This document shows, piece after piece, positions 21,227 through 31,398 of a DNA stretch of 64,000 nt (its first letter is position 1; each line of letters opens with the position of its first letter). A program made the position numbers and the translations under genes. Origin of the DNA: Isoetes taiwanensis (taxonomy: Eukaryota > Streptophyta > Lycopodiopsida > Isoetales > Isoetaceae); the NCBI GenBank assembly GCA_021234155.1, contig JAJEKV010000045.1, positions 524,147 through 588,146 of the forward strand, written 5' to 3'. The notes beneath the pieces were generated by a model, which was not told where the DNA came from, made no database searches, and saw nothing but the letters and a program-made list of their open reading frames with translations.

Positions 21227-21502
21227 TCACGCTCTCGGATCTGGCTCTATCTCCTCGTATACCTCCCTTGTCTCCTCGTCCATGGAGGTTGGTGATGTGG
21301 CTTCATCTTGCTCCGCCTGCTGATTGAAAATATCAATCAGATCGGATGTATCGTGTTCTTCCGAGATGCTCTCCTCGCTTGGAGACGAATGGCCTCCTTT
21401 CCTGAGCCTCTCACGAAGCATCCGGCCGAATAAAGGCGGCCGGGCGCTGGTAGCCACTTCGCCTGGACGAGGCTTCCTGGCGGTCTGTTTGGTTCGGGCC
21501 AT
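21227..21502 (-). CDS. ORF0 with N-terminal histone H3 tail mimic
   Basis: 91 open codons starting MARTKQTARKPRPGEVATSA. After Met removal, residues 1-9 (ARTKQTARK) are identical to the histone H3 tail, including the K4 and K9 methylation sites and R2, T3 and R8. Residue 10 is Pro instead of Ser. The rest is not H3: a basic segment (GRMLRERLRKGG), then a Ser/Glu-rich acidic tail. There is no histone fold. The ATG is in a strong plant context (AAACATGGCC; A at -3, G at +4), about 670 bases from the 5' LTR, and is the first long ORF of the element on the coding strand. The protein probably extends into 21226-20559 after a frameshift. It could compete for or recruit H3-tail readers, methyltransferases or demethylases; that role is inference. 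Origin by capture of an H3 gene start or by convergence is open. Confidence 0.75.
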   Translation of the reverse strand: MARTKQTARKPRPGEVATSARPPLFGRMLRERLRKGGHSSPSEESISEEHDTSDLIDIFNQQAEQDEATSPTSMDEETREVYEEIEPDPRA

Positions 21503-22171
21503 GTTTAATCTGGATCGTCAATCGGATCTTGGCGCAAAGATGCGCTTTAGGGAGCCAGAGCTGGTTTCTAAAGGCGGAATGTTCAAATGAAGGGGTCTAC
21601 TCCTATTTTATAGCTTGGCAATTTTTAGGTCAAACTTCAAGTTGCTCTATTTAACATGCTAAGATACCTATTTAGTTAAAACTTACACTTATTTCAGACT
21701 TTTTCACTTATTGGTTCATGTCGTACCGCTCAAAAAACTAAAGTTTAGTTTTTAGTCCAAAGGAAATGAGATCTCACATTCTTAAGTAATTTAAGTGATC
21801 AAATCATGCTATTCTTATTAATTCTATCTTAGAATTAGCTTTACCCATATTAGTTTTCTCAAATTCATCATGTTTAAGTGATCTTGGTTCGATGTTCATT
21901 TTTGCCTCGCTCAAAACTAAAGTTTAGTTCTTTTGACCAGCGCCAGAAATGGAGACCACCCTCACTTGGAAGATTTTGGTCATTCTTTTTAGTCTTATTA
22001 AGTTCCAATTCACTTAATTGTTACTAGCTTAGCGTAACTACAAAATGAGAAAAAAAATTTCCCACTTTTCGAGGCTTAAGGATCCCATCGTTAGTACTAT
22101 CGGGAGTATGGCTGCTTTTTGCTCTTGGTCTCCAAGAACATAGCTTCGATAACCATCATGGATGCCTCTAC
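21503..22171 (-). other. Chromovirus 5' leader
   Basis: Untranslated leader between the 5' LTR and ORF0. Holds two copies of the AAACTAAAGTTTAGTTT hairpin motif (about 21734-21750 and 21914-21930). Right after the LTR I see no clean primer-binding site. TGGTTATCGAAGC about 17 bases in only loosely resembles the initiator-Met tRNA site. Confidence 0.6.
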
Positions 22172-23628
22172 TGTGATAATGATGCCCGCAAGACCAGATA
22201 CAAACTGTGAGTTCATCCCCATACCGCCCATACACCGATACAGGCTCCCTCCACATCATCGCGGACCTTCAATCCAATACTGGGGAAGAATGAAGGGGTC
22301 ATTTTACCCCCGCCTCCCTGGGGTCACCTAGCCGCGAAGCGTGAAACATATACGCGAATAACATCGATGACATCCACCGGCGGTGGTGCTTCAACATCCG
22401 TGATAGACAAAGATCAGCACGACATAAAAGGAAGTTCCTACCCAAGGCTCGCATAATGTGATGGACCACAAGCTTGGGTCTCCGTGAGTTCCTTGCATGT
22501 AATCATGACAATGGATTGGCTGGATAAGAACATGGCATTGGGTTGTCCACTCCATCCGCCTCCCACACTTTGCGTGAGTAGGTTGAAAAGTGTTAGGACC
22601 CCATCAGACCCGCCGGGCATAGTCAAAGGGGCTACTCGGGTTACATCTCCCCAAGGCCCGATGGGGCGTGTAGGGATCACTCCCACCCAGGTCTACATGC
22701 ACCCAAGGTGACTAGAGGGCCACCGCCTATTCGACTTAACCCACCGGAAGGTGAACCCCACCCCACGGGTGTCCTAGCCCATGCCTTGCCCACACCTTCG
22801 GTGGCAAGCCATTAGACCTAGTCACTTTCATCCCCCAGGGCCTTACACACCAGAGGGATTCGGTCAAGGGTCGAACACTCCGCCAACCTCGTTCACGAGC
22901 TGCCTGGTCCCTTCACCCACAAACTGTGAGGTTCTTGTACACGGGCGAAAAACTAGTAATGCACCAAGAGGGACTAACTAGGAGCATCATCTACTAAGCT
23001 TTAAGTCTCTACCCCTTCCCAATACAATGAGTTCACGTAATCCATCCGGCCCATCATATCAACATAATAAATAATAAAGAACTAATCTATTAGAGTTAGG
23101 TTCTTTAGTTAGATCAATCTCGATCTACTTGGTCGCTAGGGTGATCTAATAGGCTAAACCCATGGGTTCAAAGGCTGGAGTAAGGTTTATGCTATTTGAT
23201 CGACCAAATACCGATCCCCGGTTCACCCTCGATCCGGCGTCCCATGTCTCCTGAGATGCGCGGTCGAAGGGCGATCCGACACCCAATGGGCGCACGGGCG
23301 GATCGTGGCGAGTTGAATCGACTCCTCGGCGCCGCAACCTGAGCTTCTGAAGGTGGGGTGAAAAGGGGAATGTTAGGGTTTGATGCCTTATGTAGGCTAT
23401 CGCTTAGGTTTTAGGGGTTCCCATGACTCTTGGTCTACCTTTAATGGGTTAAAGGTCTAAAGGTGCGCCGCATTGCTAAGGTAAGCGCACCATTGCAAGT
23501 TGCCCCTAGGGCGCCCTTGCTTTAGAGTATCGCCGGCGCATACCGACCGGATCGGCCGGTAATGCGCGGTGGATTCCGCCGCAGCATTTATAATGCCTTG
23601 AGGCCGTATATCGTACTGGAACGTCACA
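22172..23628 (-). repeat. 5' LTR of the chromovirus
   Basis: 1,457 bp, starting TGTGATAATGATGCCC and ending ACGTCACA. Matches the 10436-11906 LTR with frequent short indels. Confidence 0.9.
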
Positions 23629-25944
23629 ACCATCTTGACAGCATCATCCCATTCATTGTGAACTTTGTTAATTTCAGGGATCAGTTCCATCCAATCATTG
23701 AACATAAGGTGGGAGATTGCAGAATACTCCCCTGGCTTCTTTGTAAACTCCTTTTCCAGAATTAACTGATGTATGTTGCCACTTTTTATGCAACACAATA
23801 AGGTCTGCACAGCCCTATTTGGACAGTCAACATTGAGCTTGTTATAACCAATCATTTCCAACTCCTTGTTCCAAACAGGTGGGACATACTCAGCTAGTGT
23901 ATCAGTATTATCCTGTTATACAACAGTATCAAAATTGGCATTAGTCCATTGTCAATATACATTCCATCATATATTTAAACTTTTTGGCTCCCAATAAAAA
24001 ATCTTAGAGTGGTATTTCACTGGTAAGACCAATGAGATGTAATGTCTAAAAAAAACCCAGCCAGAGCTAGCCTTGACATAAGCCTAACTAGCACTGCTAC
24101 ATACTTCGGTCAATCCCTCAAGATCATTAACACCCCATATGTAAACTGAGCTAATTTACAATGGCATACCAACTCAAAGATATCAATATCATATCCCAGT
24201 CCATATCTCACATGTCCTCATTCAATTCATCCTTTACACCATTCCATTATCACCTCCATATATGGTTCATAACCATGGTTCACACCATATTGTACATATT
24301 TCTTTATCTTTAACTTTTTTATTATCTTCAGACAATTGGTTACTTTAACCATTATAGTATTACTATAAATTATGCTGCTCATTTTATGTACCACATCACT
24401 CATTTCATATGTTATTTATGCCCATACAGCATTATCATGCCATTTCCCAATTATAATTCAGTAGACTCTATGTCTAGTTTTTATCATAGCTACATGCCAT
24501 AATCTATATTCTGAATTCATATTTCCTTTTATACCAGGGTATCCATATGTGTTATACATAACATCCCATAATCAGACCAGTCACATGTGCAATTACCACA
24601 TACTGTTCTAAACAAAATAAACCAGATGAACACAATATAAGTGAAAAAGGAGTTTTCCTGTTTAATATCCAACTCCAGAAGCCTATATGCTTTCAAAACT
24701 TTTCATATTGTTTACTATTCAACATAAGCACACTTATCAGTTTATATTCTGGGGCTTATGCTGCCTGTTATAGCAGGATATCAATCCGTATCATATACTA
24801 TATAGCCTTTAATCAAACCAGCAACATAATGCTTTTACTGTTTTTTTTTTAAAACCCTAAACCCTATGAACATTAGATAGGTAAAAGAGAAGTCTTCCTG
24901 CTTAATATCCAAATCCAGAGGTCTGTACGTTTTGAAAACCTTTCATGCAGCTCACATTTTTCTTCTATAAGCCATAGTGTCACAAAGTTCATCCGTATCA
25001 CGTGTTCAATATATTTTTACCATCCTTTCCCTATTGATCTTGAGCACAGGAACAAAAATAGACAATCACGTTAGCAATAATCTTGGTAACGGGACCAGGG
25101 CCTTTCACTCATTGTACACTTTTGCCCCAGCCCAAAACCAATTAGAGAAAGAAAGGGTTATAACAGTTTTATCAAATAAATGGAAGTCCATAGCATTAAT
25201 AAATTTAGGCTCTTACTATTTAGCTACTTTAGCTTAATCGCTATGATTATGAAGTGTAATACTACAGTGCTATATCTGCCACAGCCTCATATCATTAGAA
25301 ATCCAGTAAATATTGCCTTACCACAGTTCCACCATATCATAGCAGATGTTAAGATTTTATATGCCTATAATCAGCACACTATTTATCATTTTCATCCCAT
25401 ATCTACCTGTAAGTCGTCATTCTCCAAGACATACGCCTCCTCTACTTGTGTTTCAGGGACTTCCTCATACGAGGTTCCACCATATCTTGCATTTGGCTGC
25501 TTATTTCTATTGAAATATGTTGGCCTCTTACTATGCTGCCCGGTATTACCATCACTGAAGCCTCTCTTAGGATCAAAATCCCTGTTCTTCCCATATTTAT
25601 CCATGTTACCAGCTTGCTGATTTGAGTTTAGCCGACACCAATTTAGCTCCTTCTCTAAGATTATCTCATTCAGCGTCTCAGTGTCAATGCTTCCCTCAGA
25701 ATCCAAATCCGAGTCATACCCCATATTATCAGACTTGCGTATAATCAATTCCCGTCACTTCCTAAGCCATAAATGCCAGCGACTCTGCCAACCAGTTTTG
25801 GGTTTGCGCTCCAAATATGCCTTCATATCAATATTGATTTCATTGTAACCCTAATCCAATAAATATCATACCCATTCGGTATAAGCTAAAACATTTGCTA
25901 TATTTATTTTACATACCATGATTATTTATTTAGAATGATAATCA
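23629..25944 (-). mobile_element. PLE unit 0, 5' part
   Basis: Same sequence as 31118-33269 of unit 1. It carries ORF1 exon 1 (25748-25407), a 1,494-bp intron (25406-23913) and the start of exon 2 (23912-23634), then is cut by the chromovirus. Relative to unit 1 the intron has an extra segment of about 157 bp (near 25082-25238). The intron holds a telomere-like CCCTAAACCCTA (24855-24866). Confidence 0.9.
25392..25748 (-). CDS. PLE ORF1 exon 1, unit 0 copy
   Basis: 118 open codons, near identical to 33073-32717. MIIRKSDNMGYDSDLDSEG start, acidic then Asn/Arg-rich, probably disordered. A donor AG|GTAGAT after NDDLQ at 25407 suggests splicing to 23912. No known domain. Confidence 0.55.
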   Translation of the reverse strand: MIIRKSDNMGYDSDLDSEGSIDTETLNEIILEKELNWCRLNSNQQAGNMDKYGKNRDFDPKRGFSDGNTGQHSKRPTYFNRNKQPNARYGGTSYEEVPETQVEEAYVLENDDLQVDMG

Positions 25945-26321
25945 TATCCTATAGAGTCAGCCAAACATATGTAGTATGACTCCCCATAATATTATTCCTA
26001 TGATGTTTCATACCACACCATCATATTATACCCATATTTAAATTAATAAAAAAAACCCTACCTCCACCCGTAGGATGAAGGCAATCTCCCTTGACAATGT
26101 CATACTATAATAATAGGATGGGCAAGCCCCTACTATTACATCAGGGGTCATGCCACTTCCCATAGTTTTTTTATGTTCAATACATGCAGATAATAATTAA
26201 CACTACCATCTATACATGGTGTGAGTAGTACCTCTTAAAACTTCTCCAGCATTTGTACAAGTGTACTAGTGTCATATTTAAGTCCAGGAAAACTTGCTGA
26301 ACTGATGTATTTGATAACTTT

Positions 26322-28208
26322 TCATTTTACTCCCTGTTTATCAAAGCCATTCCGGCAGAAGATTCCCATCAATTCCATGATGTCCTTTGCAGCACCCTCA
26401 AGGCCTGAATTTACATACATATATGGTAACACCACATTTCTTGCCTGCATGTATGGCCTACAAGCATTAGCATGAACAAATTTCACTGCCACAAACTGCA
26501 AGCAGTCCCTTTTATCATATCTTGTCATTCTATATATCCCCAGACTTTTGTTTGCTATTTCTATGCTCATATTCAAAAAGTTTGCTTTAATTCCGTGTGG
26601 TATATCTGTTTGATTTTTCTTATCCAATACTGTTTCCTCCTTTATCCCAAGGAATTTCATATCATAAATCTGAACATCATCCACAATATTTGTTTGGAGG
26701 CAGCTCAGAAAATTCCTAATGTTGCGACAGTTGATAACTAGAAGGTCGTCAATATACCGAAAAGTATTCTTAAACATCTCAATATCATCATATCTCCCTT
26801 CTTTAGCCAAATTTTTAATAAAATTGACTTCAAACCAAGCCAGGTACATATTGCACCAACTTGGGCTGCACGAGAATCCCATAGGGATCCCACAGATTTG
26901 CTGCCATACTCCATTGCCCATGCTTATGTAGCAGTTTTCCAGTAGCCATGTATTAATTTTGACAAACCTATCCAGACCCATTTCTTCCCAGCATCTTCCT
27001 TGTGGTATTATCTTGAACCATTTAGCATTAAATTTCCCATCCATGGTTCTCTTTACCCATAGCTGATATCTTTTATTTTGATTTCTCATATATTTCCATG
27101 TGGCCATAGCCACCTTATGCATGATTGCACAAATACCATTATCCCCCCTGCTGGGTAAATTCAAGATGACATCATATATTGATCCAGCAATCCAGTTTGG
27201 GTTCACACGTCCAAGAATTATTGTACATATATTGGCACACATTTCCTTAGTTACTTCAGGCCACAACTCAATCATGTTATTTAGAACCGCAGTGATCATT
27301 TCAGAAACTTCGGTGAAAATGGTTCCATGGGCATTTGTTATCCATCTATAATCATTTTTATGCGCCTTGAATAGTCCTAACATATATGGTAACTTAGTAT
27401 TTTCAAGGCATATATTTCCCACACATTCCTGCATACCATTCTTTATCCATTTAGTTATTTTCTCCACATTCATATCTCTGTTTTGGAAATCATTACTGCT
27501 TAGTCTCAATAGAGCCATTTCCCTGATGTGCCTAGGACAGATGAATGATGGGTTATTACCAGCCTTATCTACCCCAGCAATATAAAAGTTCTTAGTCAGT
27601 CATTCAAGATTTCTGACTACACTCTCATTATTCAATGCAAACATTCTTATATCACGGTTTTGCGTACATCCCGCCTGTTCCCTAATGTCTTTAATAACTT
27701 TATCACATACCATTTGCTTGTCCACTTCAGATATATGCGCATATTTGTACTTATGCTTCTCAAAAATGCTACTGCATACGATTTCCAGTTCTCTTTTTAA
27801 ATCTTTCCAAACAAGACATTTATGAGGTATATGACTTAGTCCCTTCTGAAACAAATTCCTGAGAGTTCTATTCTTAAGGATATCAAGGCGAGTAGTTCTA
27901 ATATGTCCAATAGACACAACTATGTACCCTTTCAAGTTCGGGTTACTGCATGGGCAAATAGGTTCCTTGCTCTGGGCAAATATATAATATGGCTTATAGC
28001 AGATATCTTTCAAATTCTCTGTATATTTCCAAGCAAACATCGTATCCTCCATTATTTCCCTACCCATTTCTCCTAGAATCTCAGTCATGGCTACATACAC
28101 GACCTTAGGTATGCAAAATTTATCCATAACTTTGGATAAAAATAAGCAATGTACTATTTTCTTTTTATTTTTTTCTTTTACTTCCTTGATATGTAACCTT
28201 CCTAACAC
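26322..28208 (-). pseudogene. PLE reverse transcriptase, unit 1, defective
   Basis: The N-terminal part (28208-27600) has a CPC cysteine motif (EPICPCSNPNLKGY) and TLRNLFQKGLSHIPHK, matching the conserved N-terminal RT region of PLEs. An in-frame TGA (27602-27600) follows, then 27 open codons including GVDKAGNNPSFICPRHI (a DKG-like motif) and the ORF 27518-26322. RT motifs are LPYMLGLFKAHK, GIPMGFSCSP (motif B) and FRYIDDLLVIN (motif C, YIDD). A deletion relative to unit 2 removes the motif A segment with its catalytic Asp (27150 area), so this copy is catalytically dead. No GIY-YIG or other nuclease is seen before or after the RT. Confidence 0.88.
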
Positions 28209-28215
28209 ATCTTTT

Positions 28216-29544
28216 TTTTTTTTTGAAGAACTGTGTCAGCAATATATTAAAAGAATGGTAATGTTACAAAGCAAGTGAGGAGGAAGGAGAACTGCCCCAA
28301 AGAGACAGTGATACCTCGACACTCCACAACAACTGCAACTCTACTGCTGTACAAACTGACCATCACCATCTACCACACCCAAGAAGTCCCGCCAAATGGA
28401 AAACTTCCGCTCTACTAATCCCGGGAACACCAAAAAGCTTTGAAATAGCTTGTACCGAAGTCGAGAATCGAGAGGTCGCAGTCTGCTGAATCCCCCGAAG
28501 ATCCACAACCGCCACCGCCTTCCAAATCAACCACACACCAACCAAGCCACGCGACGGATGCAAGGCTTGCTGCCAGACGAGCCGCCAAACACTGTGATAC
28601 ACATGAAGCGGCAATTGTTGGCTATTCAATCTCACCTGAAACAGAGCCCCTAACCCAATCCCGTGCAACCCGCAAATGAGGGCATAAAACCGCACAATGC
28701 TCCACGGGATCTCACGATGAAGGCCACAACAAGGGCAAAGAGGGCTCACACCGCCTAAACCGACTCACAAGGACATTCACCCCCGATACAGTGGTGCACC
28801 ACCTCGCCACATAAGCACCCGAACCTTCGGTGGGGAAGTGAGCTCCATGTCCACGCCCAAACCGAAGCCATCGAGAACCCGGAAGCCGCAGAGACCACTT
28901 GCCCGGGGGGGGGCGAGAGTGTCATGAATAGCCAACACCCGGTAACAAGACCGCACAAAACAAGAAGATACAACATCCGGATGAACCTTCCAAACCTGCA
29001 CCACCACATCACCCCGAGGGACTATAGGTATGTGTAGCGGAATACTCCCCGCCACTTGTTCCCGTGATAGCCCTCACCACGCCCTTCAAAGAAAAGAGCT
29101 CGAAGAACTCCCACGGGCTAGCCGACCATCCCAATACCAATCCTCCAAGGTGAGCACAAAGAGCTCGCCTCCAGCCAACGGCCTCGGTCCGAGCATGCAC
29201 AATGGGCGCCAAGGGCAAATACCAGGAGTTAGAGGAACCCACAAGAAAGGAGAAAGAGTGGTGATAAACTGAGGCATAATCTAGCCGGAAGAGCACACGC
29301 ACGTGATCCCAAGCCCGCAACACCCCCGTGAGAAAAGGGGATGCATGTGGGAAAGGCCGGAGACCATACAACAGTGCCCAGGGCAACTCTACATGCACAG
29401 ACGACTTTCCAAATGCCACACAATGGCGAAGAGATTGCCACAATAGTACCGCACCAGGAGAAGATGCTCCATCCTGCAGAATGCTCCAAATAAACTTAGA
29501 GACCAACACCTTACTATGCAGTGCCAAATCCAGAATGGCCAAGT
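28216..29544 (-). mobile_element. 5'-truncated LINE insertion
   Basis: The insertion is flanked by a 15-bp target duplication CCTAACACATCTTTT (28201-28215 and 29545-29559). A T-run of about 13 bases at its low-coordinate end is the poly(A) tail on the minus strand. Minus-strand ORFs 29542-29009, 29055-28777 and 28749-28363 carry the C-terminal part of a plant L1 protein: a KVRVLMWRGGAPLYRG-type segment, then PLCPCCGLHREIPWSIVRF, the zinc-binding RVT finger. Frames are shifted; no RT core is present. It inserted into the PLE by target-primed reverse transcription. Confidence 0.9.
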
Positions 29545-29576
29545 CCTAACACATCTTTTGTAACAGTCCTGGTAAT

Positions 29577-29873
29577 CTGCAAACGACAGTTAAAGCTTCA
29601 AATGGATTATTAAATATAAACATTTACTTCTATAATTAATTCTGTGTTCAGTATTGCATCTAGAAAGGTGGTATTATGGCCGAGTGGTCATATAAATTAG
29701 TTTAATAATAAGACTACATGTATGTAGACTTTGTAAGTTATTCCTTTGTATCCATCACATGAATACACAATATTATAATATATTACCTATATCATGAAAT
29801 ATCATGCCAGTTTCAAATGAAACAATATCTCAAAAATCAGCTTACCATGATTTTATAAGTTGAGCTTACGTAC
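29577..29873 (-). other. Candidate intron 2 of the PLE, unit 1
   Basis: On the minus strand a GTACGTAAG donor lies seven codons before the ORF1 stop, and a TCGTTTGCAG acceptor lies just before ITRTVTKDVLGRLH, which is in frame with the RT ORF. Splicing (phase 0) would join ORF1 and RT into one protein. Unit 2 has the same sites. The intron holds, on the plus strand, the box-A-like TGGCCGAGTGG (about 29680). Confidence 0.45.
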
Positions 29874-31398
29874 AGCCGCATCCACCATTTGTTTATCAGC
29901 TTGTTTAACCAGCTTTGTAACGGAATGTCCACCATTACTTGGCGTCCCCAAATCTTCCACAGATATGCTATCAGAAATGTTACACACATCATTACTTGGT
30001 AGCTTTGTAATATGAGGTGACTTGTATCCTGCACTTGGTGTACTAGATGTCATGCCAGTTTTTCCTGATCCCACATTTTTGTTACTGCTATTGCCCGCAT
30101 AGCTCTCACAATCAATCAGGAACTTTTTGGGTTTTATTGTTTTCTCACATATCTCATACATTTTACCAGGCGGATAATTCACCTTTAAATCACTCCATGG
30201 ATCATTGGCTAGTGCTATGGCCATGTCCAACAATGTATTCCTTATCTCCAGATATGATAGATACGCTATTATGCTTGGTTTAAGAGTGGTTTTCAGACAT
30301 TTCCTCATCAAGAACATCTGTCCAGCAACTGATACATCAGGGTATATCTTATCCAAATTGTTAAACATGTACCACACCCCTTGGTCCAGCCATGTCATGT
30401 TTTCTCGACAGGCGTTACCCCTAGCTCTTGGTTCACATCCACATTTAAAATAAGGGCACATTGTCCTCCATATTCGTTTCAGGTAAAAGTCTCCTCTTTC
30501 CTCAGATGGATAAGCCATGTGTCCTTTTTGCTTGACATAAATTCAGTCATCTCTGTTGCATTTCTTGTCAAAGAAGGTATGATCCACCCTTAGTTTCATT
30601 TTTTCTTTTTTTATGATTTTTTCCATGCTGCAAGCAGCTTTTTTAGCATGCATAGTCTGTTCTGGTGTGATCTCCCCTAAAGTGACCCAATTTTTCATAC
30701 TGATTGGAGCCAGAGCTCCAAAGTTTTTAGTCCTCCATATTCCATGATTGCAGAATGTTGCATGTCCTTCCACTAACCTGCTAGGAATAACAGGGTACCT
30801 TTGGCAATTATATAACGTAAAGTCAAACTCATTTTCACCATCCTTCTTATCAGCTGGTTTGTGTGTCTGCAGTACCATTTTATCCTTTTCAGATAGAAGT
30901 CCAGCTCCAAATGGATCATCATCATCTTCATTACCATCCTCTAATATTGTCATTTCAGTGTTCAGCATAGGTTTATCCTTAGTACCTTGTGGTTTCCTGA
31001 TATTATTAGCCTTTTCCAACTGGCCAATAGCTTTAAGATATTTCTCCCGGGCTTGATCCTCATCAATTGTATGCTGATATATCCTATCTAGTATACCCAG
31101 GTATATGCTCTCCACCATCTTTGACAGCATCATCCCATTCATTGTGAACTTTGTTAATTTCAGGGATCAGTTCCATCCAATCATTGAACATAAGGTGGGA
31201 GATTGCAGAATACTCCCCTAGCTTCTTTGTAAACTCCTTTTCCAGAATTAACTGATGTATGTTGCCACTTTTTATGCAACACAATAAGGTCTGCACAGCC
31301 CTATTTGGACAGTCAACATTGAGCTTGTTATAACCAATCATTTCCAACTCCTTGTTCCAAACAGGTGGGACATACTCAGCTAGTGTATCAGTATTATC
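29853..31398 (-). pseudogene. PLE ORF1 exon 2, unit 1
   Basis: Opens at an acceptor (TTGTATAACAG|GATAAT at 31399|31398) with DNTDTLAEYVPPVWNKELEM, then MIGYNKLNVDCPNRAVQTLL and an acidic EDGNEDDDDPFGAG stretch. Next come MKNWVTLGEITPEQT, a cysteine cluster MCPYFKCGCEPRARGNAC, and a helical C-terminal half. I do not recognise the family; the cysteine pattern suggests metal binding. An extra T near 31118 and a TGA at 30543 (TGT in unit 2) break this copy. Unit 2 shows the TGA region open, so the ancestral frame ran through. Likely the nucleic-acid-binding protein of the element (inference). Confidence 0.65.

Larger units (their letters stand above)
10436..23628 (-). mobile_element. Ty3 chromovirus with accessory ORFs, 13.2 kb
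   Basis: The element is bounded by TGTGACGT at 10436 and ACGTCACA at 23628. Target-site duplications ACCAT (10431-10435 and 23629-23633) lie directly outside, within ORF1 of the PLE. Coding is on the minus strand: 5' LTR 23628-22172, leader, ORF0 with an H3-like tail, second accessory ORF, gag, protease, RT, RNase H, integrase with chromodomain, polypurine tract, 3' LTR 11906-10436. The pol order RT-RH-INT and the C-terminal chromodomain place it in the chromoviruses of Ty3/gypsy. Most reading frames carry frameshifts. About 5 kb between the 5' LTR and gag is unusual for this group. Confidence 0.95.

Noticed and set aside
21227-21502. A real histone H3 gene
   Set aside because: Identity ends after residue 9; no histone fold or later H3 sequence is present.
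22140-22171. Initiator-Met primer-binding site of the chromovirus
   Set aside because: TGGTTATCGAAGC is only loosely similar and lies about 17 bases from the LTR, so I do not call it.
26322-28208. Possible GIY-YIG endonuclease linked to the PLE RT
   Set aside because: No GIY...YIG pattern in the RT ORF, upstream part or ORF1 of any unit.
29670-29760. tRNA-Ser/Leu gene
   Set aside because: Box A matches but no box B, no acceptor stem pairing and no T arm were found.
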